Shown here in pieces: positions 20,178 to 29,172 of a stretch of DNA of 64,000 nucleotides. The notes below the pieces were generated by a model. The model searched no databases and was not told the DNA's origin. It saw nothing but the letters and a program-made list of their open reading frames with translations. The translations under genes and the position numbers were made by a program. Position 1 is the first letter of the stretch, and each line of letters begins with the position of its first letter. Origin of the DNA: Ligilactobacillus sp. WC1T17 (GTDB taxonomy: Bacteria > Bacillota > Bacilli > Lactobacillales > Lactobacillaceae); contig FOCC01000008.1 of assembly GCA_900110005.1 (NCBI GenBank), forward strand, positions 46,040 to 110,039, read 5' to 3'.

Positions 20178-21159
20178 ATGGCTTTAAAATTTGCTAATAA
20201 GACTAAATTGGCTCTTTATGTATTCTTGTCGTTATTTTGTGCTTGTGGGGTAACATTGTCATTGCATATGTAACCAAAGAAGTTTTAAATCGGGCCCAAG
20301 CAAGACAGGGAAAAATTGAAGATTTATACCTTATTGCCATTATCGGGGCGGCAGCTTTAATATTTTTGATGCTGCTGGATTTTTTATATCGTTATTTGAG
20401 ACAAGACCTTATTTTTGATTTTTTAGCCAATTAAATGAAATCCGTTCGACTAAGCCTATGTGGGATAAAGTTGAAAAAGCTTTAGCTTACCAAGAGCAGG
20501 ATACAGCTAAAGCAGAGAATAAGACTTTTGAGAAGTTAACGGTCACTAATTTAGCTTACCAAACATCAGATCAGGTTATTTTTAAAGGTGTTAATTTTGA
20601 ACTTAATCCGGGTGAAAAAGTATTACTTATGGCTCCAAGCGGTTGGGGCAAAACAACTTTGCTGCGCAATTTAATTGGGCAGCTGGCGCCTAATCAAGGC
20701 ACGGTACAAATTGATAATCAAAGCGTGAATGGTTATTGGTCTAAAGCGCACCAGTACTTTGGCTATGTTAACCAAAAGCCTTTTATTTTTAATCGTGATT
20801 TAGAATTTAACCTTACTTTGGGACAAAAATTTTCACCAAGCGAATTGCAAGATGCGATTGAAAAATCCGGCTTAGATGAGTTAGTTGCGCAAAAAGGGTT
20901 ATCCTACCAAGTAGGGCAAGCAGGCAGCAACCTATCAGGAGGACAAATTCAAAGAGTTGAGATTGCACGGTCGTTGTTAGCTAAGCGTCCAATCTTGCTG
21001 GCTGATGAAGCAACCAGTGCCTTAGATGGCCCTTTATCGTTAAAGATTCACCAAACTTTGCTTAAAAACCCAGAAATAGCGGTGATTGAAGTAGCTCACA
21101 AAATTTCAGAAGAAGAAAAGAAATTGTTTGACCGTGTGCTTATTTTGGGTGCAGACTAA
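20178..21159 (+). pseudogene. ABC transporter gene (membrane-ATPase fusion type), disrupted
   Basis: A type I ABC exporter half-gene broken twice. From the ATG at 20178 (MALKFANKTKLALYVFLSLF) the frame ends at a TAA at 20271-20273. The next segment (AYVTKEVLNRAQARQGKIED) continues in another frame, so there is a frameshift near 20265. At about 20430 the frame changes again, and the text jumps from the second membrane segment (FLYRYLRQDLIFDFLA) straight to LNEIRSTKPMWDKVEKAL, the linker before the ATPase domain, so most of the membrane domain is deleted. The ATPase part (20458-21159, 233 codons) is intact: Walker A APSGWGKTT, LSGGQIQR, Walker B ILLADEATSALD. It could still be translated alone, but it lacks its membrane domain. 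Confidence 0.85.
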
Positions 21160-21167
21160 TAAATTTT

Positions 21168-21201
21168 CCCCCTCGCTGGTTTTAACCGCGGGGGCTTTTT
21201 G
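21168..21201 (+). terminator. Rho-independent terminator after the ABC pseudogene
   Basis: CCCCC and GGGGG flank a loop centred on TGGTTTTAACC; followed by CTTTTT. Confidence 0.85.
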
Positions 21202-21240
21202 TGTTACAATTGTTCAGAAGTTAAGAAAATGAGGGATTAG

Positions 21241-23310
21241 ATGAAACAGCTTATTTTAGCAGAAAAGCCTAGTGTTGCCCGTGATTTAAGCCAAATTTTA
21301 GGAGCTAAAGAAAAGCACCAGGGCTATTATGAAGGCTCAAATGTCGTGGTAACCTGGGCCTTGGGCCATTTACTAGGATTAAAAATGCCGGAAGACCTAA
21401 AGCCGGAGTGGCAAAAGTGGCAAATGGAGACCTTACCGATGCTGCCCAATAAAATTGGCATTAAACCGTTGCCTAAGACCGGCCGCCAGTTAAAAGTTAT
21501 CAGTAATTTGGCCAAAAGAAAAGACATCAAAGAAGCCGTGATTGCAACTGATGCTGGACGTGAAGGCGAATTGGTAGCACGTTTTATTTTGCAATATATC
21601 CACTTTAACAAGCCGGTTAAGCGTTTGTGGATATCTTCGCAGACCGTCAAGGCTGTTAAGGAGGGCTTTAAAAAACTCAAGCCAGCCCAAGCTTATGATA
21701 ATTTATACAAGTCAGCCTTGGCTAGAGCAACGGCCGATTGGCTCGTGGGATTAAATGTCACCCGAGCTTTGACGGTTAAATATCAAGATAATCTGGCAGC
21801 CGGACGGGTTCAAACACCAACGTTGGCTTTGGTTAATCAACGCGAACAAGAAATTGCCAAATTTATTCCGCAAAAGTATTATTCAGTCAGTTTAAAAATG
21901 GGCTCTAAGACAGCCAAATTGGTGCAAAAAAATCCTTATCAATTTAAAGAAAAAAACCAGGCTCAAGCACTTGTCGATAAAATTTCCAAGAGTGCCGGCA
22001 TTGTGGATAAAATCAGTCGCAAGCAGACAAAAAAGCCTGCTCCCTTGCCTTATGATTTGACTGAATTACAACGGCAGGCAAATGAAAAATACGGCTATTC
22101 GGCTAAAAAAACCTTGTCCTTGGTGCAAAGTCTGTATGAAATCCATAAGGTTGTCTCCTATCCACGGACTGATAGCAAGTATTTATCTGATGATTTGCTG
22201 CCTTCGATGAAAGAAAGATTACAAGCCATCAGTTCTTTAGTAGAAGAAGCTAAAATTTATGCTAAAGCTGGTGGTAAAATAGTCCAAAAACAAGCTATTA
22301 ATAACGCTAAAGTCACCGATCACCATGCTTTAATTCCAACAGAACAAAGACCGCAGTACAGCAAAATGTCAGCTGATGAACACCGCATCTATGCAATGAT
22401 TGCCAAGAGATTTGCCGGTTTATTTGCACAGCCTTTTACCGAAGAAAAGGTCAAATATGATTTGGATTTTGCAGGGCAGCATTTTACGTTGAACCAAGCT
22501 AAAGTTTTAGAAGCTGGTTGGAACAGCCAAGCCAAAAATGATACGGAACTTTTGGAATTAAAGGAAGGACAAAAGGTTAAGGGGACTTTTGTAATTGCTG
22601 AAAAATTAACCACACCACCTACACCTTTAACTGAAGGGTCACTTTTAGCCTTGATGGAAAAATACGGTTTAGGTACGCCAGCGACACGGGCAGAAACCAT
22701 CGAAAAATTGGTTTCCAGCGAGTTAATGGAACGCCAAGGCAAGAATTTACATGTTACCAAAAAAGGCCAGCAATTATTGCATTTGGTCAACCCGGCTTTG
22801 GTAACACCTGAATTAACTGCTAAGTGGGAAAAAGAATTAGAAGGCATTGCTCAAGGTAAAGTCGATGAGCAGAAGTTTATCTTTGAAATTAAAAATGACA
22901 CGAAAAAATTAGTCAAAGAGATTAAAGATTCCAAGGAAAGTTATAAAGATTATGCTTTGACACAAAAGAAGTGCCCTGAATGCGGCTCTTTATTGCGCGA
23001 AAAGAAAGTACGTGATGGCAAGCTTTTAGTCTGCAGCAGTGATACCTGCAGCTACCGGCGCCGTGCTGAAGCTAAGGTAACTAACCACCGCTGTCCGCAG
23101 TGTCATAAGAAGATGCTGCTTATTTCTGGACCAAATGGAGATTATTTCAGATGCAAATTTGATGGTACCACGGAAAAACCAGGTGCTAAAAAAGGCAAAA
23201 AGAAGATGACTAAGCACGAAGAACGCAAATTGATGCAAAAAATCAACCGGGATGATGAACCACAGGAAAGTGCTTTGGCTTTAGCTTTAAAAGCTGCAAT
23301 GGATAAATAA
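21241..23310 (+). CDS. topB: DNA topoisomerase III
   Basis: 689 residues, a type IA topoisomerase that decatenates and relaxes DNA through a covalent tyrosine link. The Toprim domain has Glu8 (LAEKPSVARDL) and DAGREGE at residues 104-110. The active-site Tyr307 is in VVSYPRTDSKYL. GLGTPATRAETIEKL follows at about residue 477. The C-terminus has two Cys-rich zinc ribbons (CPECG with CSSDTC; CPQCH with C) and a Lys-rich tail. It is a single gene with its own terminator. The length fits the Firmicutes TopB with zinc ribbons. Confidence 0.96.
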   Translation: MKQLILAEKPSVARDLSQILGAKEKHQGYYEGSNVVVTWALGHLLGLKMPEDLKPEWQKWQMETLPMLPNKIGIKPLPKTGRQLKVISNLAKRKDIKEAVIATDAGREGELVARFILQYIHFNKPVKRLWISSQTVKAVKEGFKKLKPAQAYDNLYKSALARATADWLVGLNVTRALTVKYQDNLAAGRVQTPTLALVNQREQEIAKFIPQKYYSVSLKMGSKTAKLVQKNPYQFKEKNQAQALVDKISKSAGIVDKISRKQTKKPAPLPYDLTELQRQANEKYGYSAKKTLSLVQSLYEIHKVVSYPRTDSKYLSDDLLPSMKERLQAISSLVEEAKIYAKAGGKIVQKQAINNAKVTDHHALIPTEQRPQYSKMSADEHRIYAMIAKRFAGLFAQPFTEEKVKYDLDFAGQHFTLNQAKVLEAGWNSQAKNDTELLELKEGQKVKGTFVIAEKLTTPPTPLTEGSLLALMEKYGLGTPATRAETIEKLVSSELMERQGKNLHVTKKGQQLLHLVNPALVTPELTAKWEKELEGIAQGKVDEQKFIFEIKNDTKKLVKEIKDSKESYKDYALTQKKCPECGSLLREKKVRDGKLLVCSSDTCSYRRRAEAKVTNHRCPQCHKKMLLISGPNGDYFRCKFDGTTEKPGAKKGKKKMTKHEERKLMQKINRDDEPQESALALALKAAMDK

Positions 23311-23311
23311 A

Positions 23312-23346
23312 AAAGGACAGTTTGCTTAGCAAACTGTCTTTTTTTA
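23312..23346 (+). terminator. Bidirectional terminator between topB and the DUF454 gene
   Basis: GACAGTTTGC-tta-GCAAACTGTC flanked by A and T runs. Its right half overlaps the last codon of the minus-strand gene. Confidence 0.9.
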
Positions 23347-23631
23347 TGATTTGCTTTTGCTCATGAAGGGCATTTTCAGCCACAAAGTTTTGTACCAAAC
23401 TTCTTTTTGTTTAGCAGCAACCTTTTGTTTTTCAGTACGCAAAAAATGGTTTATCCATTGGTGAAAGCGCGTTTTAAGGAGCCATTGATGGAAGCGGGGT
23501 GAAAATTTCGACATACTATACAAGAAAGCGAGGATGAAGGGAACTTGGGGGATAACGGGCAACATCAAACCGATAATAGACAAAACAAACATAACGATGG
23601 CTAGCATGAGCCATAAGAAGCGTGTAATCAA
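23344..23631 (-). CDS. YbaN-family (DUF454) inner membrane protein
   Basis: 95 residues with a TTG start behind AAGGAGGGA. The N-terminal hydrophobic region (FLWLMLAIVMFVLSIIGLMLPVIPQVPF) and the following SMSKFSPRFHQWLLKTRF are the DUF454 pattern: a membrane hairpin with an LP-x-(I/L)-P-x-x-PF motif, then an S-x-R-x-x-x-W-L motif. The molecular role of the family is unknown. It is convergent with topB. Confidence 0.8.
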   Translation of the reverse strand: MITRFLWLMLAIVMFVLSIIGLMLPVIPQVPFILAFLYSMSKFSPRFHQWLLKTRFHQWINHFLRTEKQKVAAKQKEVWYKTLWLKMPFMSKSKS

Positions 23632-23771
23632 AAAATCCCTCCTTGAATCTTTTATTTAGAACAGTGTATCATAGTAATCTAGGACAAAGGTTACAAGAAT
23701 AGTAAAAATTTGTTAAGTTTGTGTAAACGAAAACAATGCTGATATATCAAAACTTTTGAATGAGGATGAAG

Positions 23772-25934
23772 ATGGAAAAAGAAGTTGTTGCTAAATATCA
23801 AGAAGGACAATTGTTACTAAAAAATAAAAAATATCAGCCGGCTTTAGCGTCTTTTAAAGATGTATACAAAAATCAGCCGGCCTTTTTGTCAGTGTGCTAT
23901 TTTTTAGGAAAATGCTACTATTATTTAGATCAGATGCAACCGGCGGAGACGTATTTAAAAAAGCATTTAGCCAGTTCTTATCCTAAAAATCAAGCTCAGG
24001 CAGCTAAATTGCTGTGTCAAGTCTACCTCAAAGGCAATAATTATCCAGCAGCCAAAACCATGTTTGAGCAGGCAAGGCAACTGGGAGCTAAAAATTTAAC
24101 GAAGCTAAAGCAGGCTTTAACGCCGACTTTGCAATTCAAATTTATCCAGTTAGCTAAAAATAATACTCCGATTGCTAAATGCAATGCTTCTGAATATCAA
24201 GGAATAAAATTTTTTATTAATAAGATGGATGATGATAAAAAACGCGCCTTTATGGATGGTAAGTGGCATAAGCTGGCGGTTACGCGGCCTAAACCTGCTA
24301 AATTTAAGGGTTTTATGTCAGTAGCTGTTTTAGATGAACGGAATTATTATCAAAAATACTTAAAAAAGCTTCCCAGCCTTTATTATCAGTCGGCCTTTAA
24401 TGATTATTTGGAAAATGACCGTTTCTTTAAGGATAAATGGGAAAAATCACGCGTCTTTTCACTACTGGCAACGCGCATTTTTAAGCGGGAGCAGATTTTT
24501 GAACTATTAAAGCTCAATGACTTGCTCGATGCAGATGCTCAAAAGCAGCTGAAAAGTTGCGATGACTTGGTTTACCTCAAGCAGCAGGGGGAAGTTTTGC
24601 CTTTAAGGGCTGAAAAAATATTTGAAAATCCACAACAGTTACGAAAATTCGGCTTTTTATGCGCTAAAAATTGCCATCAAACCTTACATTTAAAGGATAA
24701 GTGCCAAGGTGAAAGGTTAATCAAAAAGATTTTGCAAACATCTAGCAAACAAGAACTTCCCTTTAAGCACACCCAAAGAAGCTATCAGCCAACACCAGAA
24801 CAACAAGCCTTTATCAAATGGCTTAAACAAAACAATCGGCGTGTTATTAACCTTTTAGGTGTCGGTGGCAGTGGTAAAACCTATACTTTGGGACAAATTT
24901 TAAATCAAAAGCGGGTATTAGCTTTAGCGCCAACCCACAAAGCCCGGCTGAATTTAGCGGCTAACGGCTTTAGCCACAATGAAACCCTGCAAAAAGTTTT
25001 ATATGAATTAGCCAATAGCCAATCTGAGCTCTTAGATGGCGATAAATATGACTTGATTATCATTGATGAAATTTCTATGGCCACACAGGCAATGATTGTT
25101 GAATTATTTAAGTATATTGGCTTTGATTACCGCTTTTTATTCTTGGGCGATGATAGGCAATTGCCGCCTGTCAGTCAAGATGAAGACGCCCTAGAAGTAT
25201 GCGGAAATGTAATGGAATTGCTGCATCTATATGGTTCCTGCTACTGTTTTACTGATAATTTGCGGTGTAAGGATGCAGCTACTAGCGCTTTGATTGCCCA
25301 ATGTCGTAAGCAAAATGCTGCTTATGTTAAAACAACGCCTACTTTTGTAACACAAAGTGGGCAACAGATGCTTGAAGATAAGTTAAACCACCCTGATTTA
25401 GAAGATTGTATGATTTTGGCCTACCGGAATTTAACGGTGGGAAAAATTAATGAGTTGTTCTTTAAAAAATTGTCGAAAAACAAACGAAAGGTTATCCCAT
25501 TTGAATTAACCAACATTTATGGCCGGGGCGGTTTTTTTATTGGAGCGCAAGTTGTTTTTTACCGCAATGATGATCAATATCAAAATTACGGCTATACCAA
25601 TAGTGAATTTGGAGTCATTACAGCTATTGAAATGCCTAGTGAAAAAAAGCCTGATGGTAAAATTTTTGTCAAAACCGACGTCAAAGAATATGCGCTTCCT
25701 GTGTGGCGGGCCAAAGAAGATTTGTTTTTAGCCTATGCTTTGACCATCCACAAGTCACAAGGCAGTGGATCTAAAAGAGTATATGTGGTCGAAGCTAATG
25801 ATTATTGCCAAGCTTATACGGCGTTGTCGCGGTCCAAAGAAAAGGTATATTTTGTTTCGATGACGCGAAATGAGTTGATAAAGGCTATTTTGACGCCGAC
25901 TAAATTTAAATATAATGTGCTGAGTTACAAATAA
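23772..25934 (+). CDS. RecD-like superfamily 1 helicase with N-terminal TPR region
   Basis: 720 residues from the ATG at 23772, set by GAGGA just before it; ATGs at 23760 and 23766 are in frame. The first 120 or so residues look like TPR repeats (EGQLLLKNKKYQPALASFKD, then SVCYFLGKCYYYLDQMQPAE). The C-terminal half is an SF1B helicase: Walker A GVGGSGKTYTLG at about residue 365, Walker B IIDEIS at about 432, LFLGDDRQLPPV at about 458, then TIHKSQGSGSKRVYVVE and YTALSRSKEKVYFV (UvrD_C_2). It lacks the N-terminal domains of RecD2. It probably acts on DNA ends or forks; partner and role are unknown. It is divergent from the DUF454 gene. Confidence 0.85.
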   Translation: MEKEVVAKYQEGQLLLKNKKYQPALASFKDVYKNQPAFLSVCYFLGKCYYYLDQMQPAETYLKKHLASSYPKNQAQAAKLLCQVYLKGNNYPAAKTMFEQARQLGAKNLTKLKQALTPTLQFKFIQLAKNNTPIAKCNASEYQGIKFFINKMDDDKKRAFMDGKWHKLAVTRPKPAKFKGFMSVAVLDERNYYQKYLKKLPSLYYQSAFNDYLENDRFFKDKWEKSRVFSLLATRIFKREQIFELLKLNDLLDADAQKQLKSCDDLVYLKQQGEVLPLRAEKIFENPQQLRKFGFLCAKNCHQTLHLKDKCQGERLIKKILQTSSKQELPFKHTQRSYQPTPEQQAFIKWLKQNNRRVINLLGVGGSGKTYTLGQILNQKRVLALAPTHKARLNLAANGFSHNETLQKVLYELANSQSELLDGDKYDLIIIDEISMATQAMIVELFKYIGFDYRFLFLGDDRQLPPVSQDEDALEVCGNVMELLHLYGSCYCFTDNLRCKDAATSALIAQCRKQNAAYVKTTPTFVTQSGQQMLEDKLNHPDLEDCMILAYRNLTVGKINELFFKKLSKNKRKVIPFELTNIYGRGGFFIGAQVVFYRNDDQYQNYGYTNSEFGVITAIEMPSEKKPDGKIFVKTDVKEYALPVWRAKEDLFLAYALTIHKSQGSGSKRVYVVEANDYCQAYTALSRSKEKVYFVSMTRNELIKAILTPTKFKYNVLSYK

Positions 25935-26057
25935 ATAATCTTAATTATGATAATAATAAAAAATTAATATGACGTCGCTTACATTGAATTGAAGGGTTTT
26001 GACGGCAGATATTATGTGCTAGAATAATCCTGTTATTTATAATTTGGAGGCCTTGAG

Positions 26058-27395
26058 ATGAGTAATAGAAGACGCAAGCATCATCAACATCATATGTCAA
26101 TTCCTTGGCATGAATTTGTACCGGAAGATGATCAAATTTTGGCCCAAAAAGCTGATTTAGAAGCTAAATCAGCGGTTGTAGGGCGGGTAGGTTTGATGAT
26201 GTTAGCTTGCGGTACCGGAGCATGGCGGGTACGCGATTCGATGAATATTATGGCACGGAAGCTTAATTTAGTCTGTTCAGCTGATATTGGACTGATTTCG
26301 CTTGAATTTACCTGTGTTGATCAAAATGGCCACAGCCACACACAGGCATTGTCCTTGCCGACAACCGGTGTTAATACCGATAAATTGACTTTAATGGAAC
26401 GTTTTATCAAAAAGGTCAATAAATCAGAAACTAACTTGACGTTAGAAGAAATTCATAATGAACTGGATAAGATTCAAAATACTAAGGGTAATTACCAGCC
26501 TTATCAAGTCGGTTTAGCTGCCGCTTTAGCGTGCTGTGCCTTCGTTTTTTTGCTGGGAGGAGGCCCAATTGAAATGCTGGGGTCCTTTATCGGAGCTGGT
26601 TTAGGTAATTATACGCGCCGTAAAATGCTTGATCGGCATATTACACTGCTAGCTTGTGTAGCGGTCAGTGTGATGGTGGCCTGTTTAGCTTACAGTGCTT
26701 CATTTAACTTGATGGAGTTATTGTTCAATATTTCTTCACGTCACGAGGCAGGTTATATCGGGGCTATGCTCTTTGTGATTCCTGGTTTTCCCTTTATCAC
26801 CAGTGGGTTGGACATTGCAAAGATGGATATGCGCTCAGGTCTTGAAAGATTAGCTCATGCTTTGGTGATTATTGGTGTGGCAACCTTAGTAGGCTGGGCT
26901 ATGGCTTTAATGGTTCACTTGCAGCCGGAAGATTTTGTGCCTTTAAAATTAACGGCTTTACAGTATTTTTTGCTGCGGATTCCAGCCAGTTTTTGCGGGG
27001 TCTTTGGTTTCTCAATTATGTTTAACTCGCCCAAAAAGATGGCAGCAATCGCCGGCTTGATCGGTGCAGTTGCTAATCCTTTGCGGTTGGAATTGGTTGA
27101 TATAGTTCATATGGAACCAGGATTAGCAGCCTTTTTCGGCGCTTTAACGGCAGGTTTGTTAGCGTCATATGTGTATAAAAAGATGCATTATCCACGCATT
27201 TCTTTAACAGTTCCGTCCATTGTGATTATGGTGCCGGGTTTGTACATGTATCGAGCCGTTTACAACTTAGGTTTAGCCTCGATTTCCGTTGGCGCTTTGT
27301 GGGTGACCAAAGCAGCTCTAATTGTTATTTTCTTGCCACTAGGCTTAATTGTGGCCCGCATTCTAACGGACGACAAGTGGCGTCATTGCAACTAA
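26058..27395 (+). CDS. ThrE-type threonine/serine exporter family protein
   Basis: 445 residues, a single-chain fusion of the two ThrE halves. A soluble N-terminal part has VGLMMLACGTGAWRVRDSMNIMARKL (DUF1212), and about nine to ten membrane segments follow residue 150, with GYIGAMLFVIPGFPFITSGLDIAKMD and VPSIVIMVPGLYMYRAVYNLG of the DUF3815-like half. Proteins of this family export small amino acids. The His/Arg-rich start (RRRKHHQHHM) is unusual. The stop codon TAA at 27393-27395 lies in the junction sequence of the first 122-nt repeat array, so the last residues (H-C-N) may derive from the repeat. Confidence 0.85.
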   Translation: MSNRRRKHHQHHMSIPWHEFVPEDDQILAQKADLEAKSAVVGRVGLMMLACGTGAWRVRDSMNIMARKLNLVCSADIGLISLEFTCVDQNGHSHTQALSLPTTGVNTDKLTLMERFIKKVNKSETNLTLEEIHNELDKIQNTKGNYQPYQVGLAAALACCAFVFLLGGGPIEMLGSFIGAGLGNYTRRKMLDRHITLLACVAVSVMVACLAYSASFNLMELLFNISSRHEAGYIGAMLFVIPGFPFITSGLDIAKMDMRSGLERLAHALVIIGVATLVGWAMALMVHLQPEDFVPLKLTALQYFLLRIPASFCGVFGFSIMFNSPKKMAAIAGLIGAVANPLRLELVDIVHMEPGLAAFFGALTAGLLASYVYKKMHYPRISLTVPSIVIMVPGLYMYRAVYNLGLASISVGALWVTKAALIVIFLPLGLIVARILTDDKWRHCN

Positions 27396-27398
27396 ACT

Positions 27399-27521
27399 AG
27401 GGTGCTTTTGGGAGCGGTTATAAGTCGTACTGCAAGTGGCAGATGCCGCCGTGGGTCTGACAATACCCCAAGGCAGCTGTGGTTGCAGCTAGCCTTATGC
27501 GATCAAAAGCCCAACTAAACT
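27399..27521 (+). repeat. Array 1, complete ~122-nt hairpin repeat unit
   Basis: 123 nt from AGGGTGC to the next AGGGTGC. Nested pairing: GCTTTTG (27404-27410) with CAAAAGC (27504-27510); ATAAG (27420-27424) with CTTAT (27494-27498); CTGCAA with TTGCAG inside; and a GGGT/ACCC tip. Internal-loop motifs GAGCGGTT and GCGA match the other units although the stems differ. It starts right after the ThrE-type gene, in the same direction. Confidence 0.9.
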
Positions 27522-27563
27522 AGGGTGCAATCACGAACGATTATGAGCCGTAAAATAAGCTTG
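27522..27563 (+). repeat. Array 1, partial 5' half of a second unit
   Basis: AGGGTGCAATCACGAACG and what follows match the unit at 31015 for about 40 nt with one mismatch, then diverge. The 3' half is absent and the array's terminator follows. Confidence 0.88.
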
Positions 27564-27576
27564 CCCTGGCTTGCAG

Positions 27577-27636
27577 TGTAAAAAATGGTGTTATATCTAA
27601 GCTTAACAAAAGCTTGATATAACACCATTTTTTTAG
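27577..27636. terminator. Bidirectional terminator after array 1 and uppP
   Basis: AAATGGTGTTATATC and GATATAACACCATTT pair, extended by AAGCTT on both sides of an AACA loop, with A and T runs at the ends. It serves array 1 on the plus strand and uppP on the minus strand. Confidence 0.92.
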
Positions 27637-27638
27637 AT

Positions 27639-28493
27639 TTATTTGATTACTAAGAAATACAGCAAAACTAAAATGCCGAGGGCAATCCGATACCAGCCGA
27701 AGATTTTGAAATCATGCTTTTTAATATATTGCATCAAGAATTTGATGACAACAATTGAAGAAACAAAGGCAGTAATTAAGCCGACCAACATAATCCAAAT
27801 TTCAGTTGTAGAAAAGACTAAACCAAATTTCAATAACTTAAATAAAGCTGCCCCAAACATGACTGGAATAGCCAAGAAGAAGGTAAATTCAGCGGCTACT
27901 GTTCTAGAAACGCCTAAAATTAAAGCACCGACAATGGTAGCGCCTGAACGGGATGTTCCCGGGAAAATAGCTGCAATTAATTGGAAGAAGCCAATCATAA
28001 CCACTGTATAATAGGATAAATCGGCAATTGAATTAATTTTAGGCCGACGGTGCTGGTTGACGGTTTCAATCCAGATAAAGGCAACCCCAAAGACGATTAA
28101 GGCAATAGCAACACTGACAGGATTATAGAAGAGCTTTTCAAAAGTATCATTGAATAATACCCCGATAATGCCGGCAGGAAGACAGGCAATAAAAATTTTA
28201 ATCCACATGATAAAAATATCGCGGTCTAAATATTTCCAAATGCCCTGTGGCGCAAGGAAGCCTTGTTGTTTACTCTTATGGAATGGCCAAATTTTAGACC
28301 AATAGATAACCACAACAGCCATGATGGCTCCTAATTGAATGACAACTTCAAACATACTGTAAAAAGACTTGGAAACATCTAATTTAACAAATTGATCCAG
28401 TAAAATCATATGACCAGTGGAACTAATTGGCAGCCACTCGGTAATACCTTCGACAATCCCAAATAAGAAGGATTTGATTAATTCGATAAGCAT
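27639..28493 (-). CDS. uppP: Undecaprenyl-diphosphate phosphatase
   Basis: 284 residues, an integral membrane enzyme of the BacA family that recycles undecaprenyl pyrophosphate for wall synthesis and confers bacitracin tolerance. The catalytic motifs EGITEWLPISSTGHM (residues 15-29) and PGTSRSGATI (about 177-186) are intact. About eight membrane helices. It is divergent from the TetR gene. Confidence 0.96.
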   Translation of the reverse strand: MLIELIKSFLFGIVEGITEWLPISSTGHMILLDQFVKLDVSKSFYSMFEVVIQLGAIMAVVVIYWSKIWPFHKSKQQGFLAPQGIWKYLDRDIFIMWIKIFIACLPAGIIGVLFNDTFEKLFYNPVSVAIALIVFGVAFIWIETVNQHRRPKINSIADLSYYTVVMIGFFQLIAAIFPGTSRSGATIVGALILGVSRTVAAEFTFFLAIPVMFGAALFKLLKFGLVFSTTEIWIMLVGLITAFVSSIVVIKFLMQYIKKHDFKIFGWYRIALGILVLLYFLVIK

Positions 28494-28616
28494 ATAAAAA
28501 TTCCTTTCTTGTTATTAACTAACTTTTTTATTATATGCAAAGTTATTAACGATGACAAGCGATATTCTGTGCTTGGGTATGGTAAAATTAATTCAAAGTA
28601 ATAAGGGGTGTAGTGG

Positions 28617-29144
28617 ATGACACAGCAACAGAAAAAAAGAAAAGAATTGTTAGCGCAAAGTCTGTTTGAATTATTAAAGCATGAAGCCATTGAAAAGATT
28701 ACGGTTGATCAAATCTGCCATGTGGCTGAGGTGCACCGCAGTACTTTTTATCGATATTTCCGTGATAAGTATGATTTGATGCATTTTGCTTTTGAAAAAT
28801 TAATGCTGGCCCGAATTGAAGGCGAGCATTTTGTGGATGCTATGATTGAAATGATTTTAAAGAATAAAGAAGTCTTCCGCAATATTTCAATCAACAATAA
28901 CAATAACACCCTTTACTGGATTATGGTCGATATGTTAAGTCAGCAACTATTAGATGCTCAAAAAGAAGGACGCTTGCATGAATTAGAGTGGATTGGCAAC
29001 GATATTAAATTATCGATTGCTCCACTTTTGGCGGCTAAAATGTACGCAGGCGCCTTTTTGACGATTATTTTTGAATGGATTAATAGTAATTATCAGATGG
29101 ATCCGCAAGAACTCAGTCTTTTCATTAAAAATTTGCATAAATAA
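28617..29144 (+). CDS. TetR/AcrR-family transcriptional regulator
   Basis: 175 residues. The N-terminal helix-turn-helix is clear: IEKITVDQICHVAEVHRSTFYRYFRDKYDLM. The C-terminal part has the outline of the TetR_C domain found in DhaS-like regulators. The start is set by AAGGGGTG. It lies 28 nt upstream of the FAD-dependent reductase gene in the same direction, so it may regulate that gene and itself, but no operator palindrome was identified. Confidence 0.9.
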   Translation: MTQQQKKRKELLAQSLFELLKHEAIEKITVDQICHVAEVHRSTFYRYFRDKYDLMHFAFEKLMLARIEGEHFVDAMIEMILKNKEVFRNISINNNNNTLYWIMVDMLSQQLLDAQKEGRLHELEWIGNDIKLSIAPLLAAKMYAGAFLTIIFEWINSNYQMDPQELSLFIKNLHK

Positions 29145-29172
29145 AAAGGAGAATTAGTCAGGAGGGATAAGC

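Noticed and set aside
22389..22847. A 152-codon frame antisense to topB
   Set aside because: It is the complement of an intact topoisomerase gene, without motifs or start signals.
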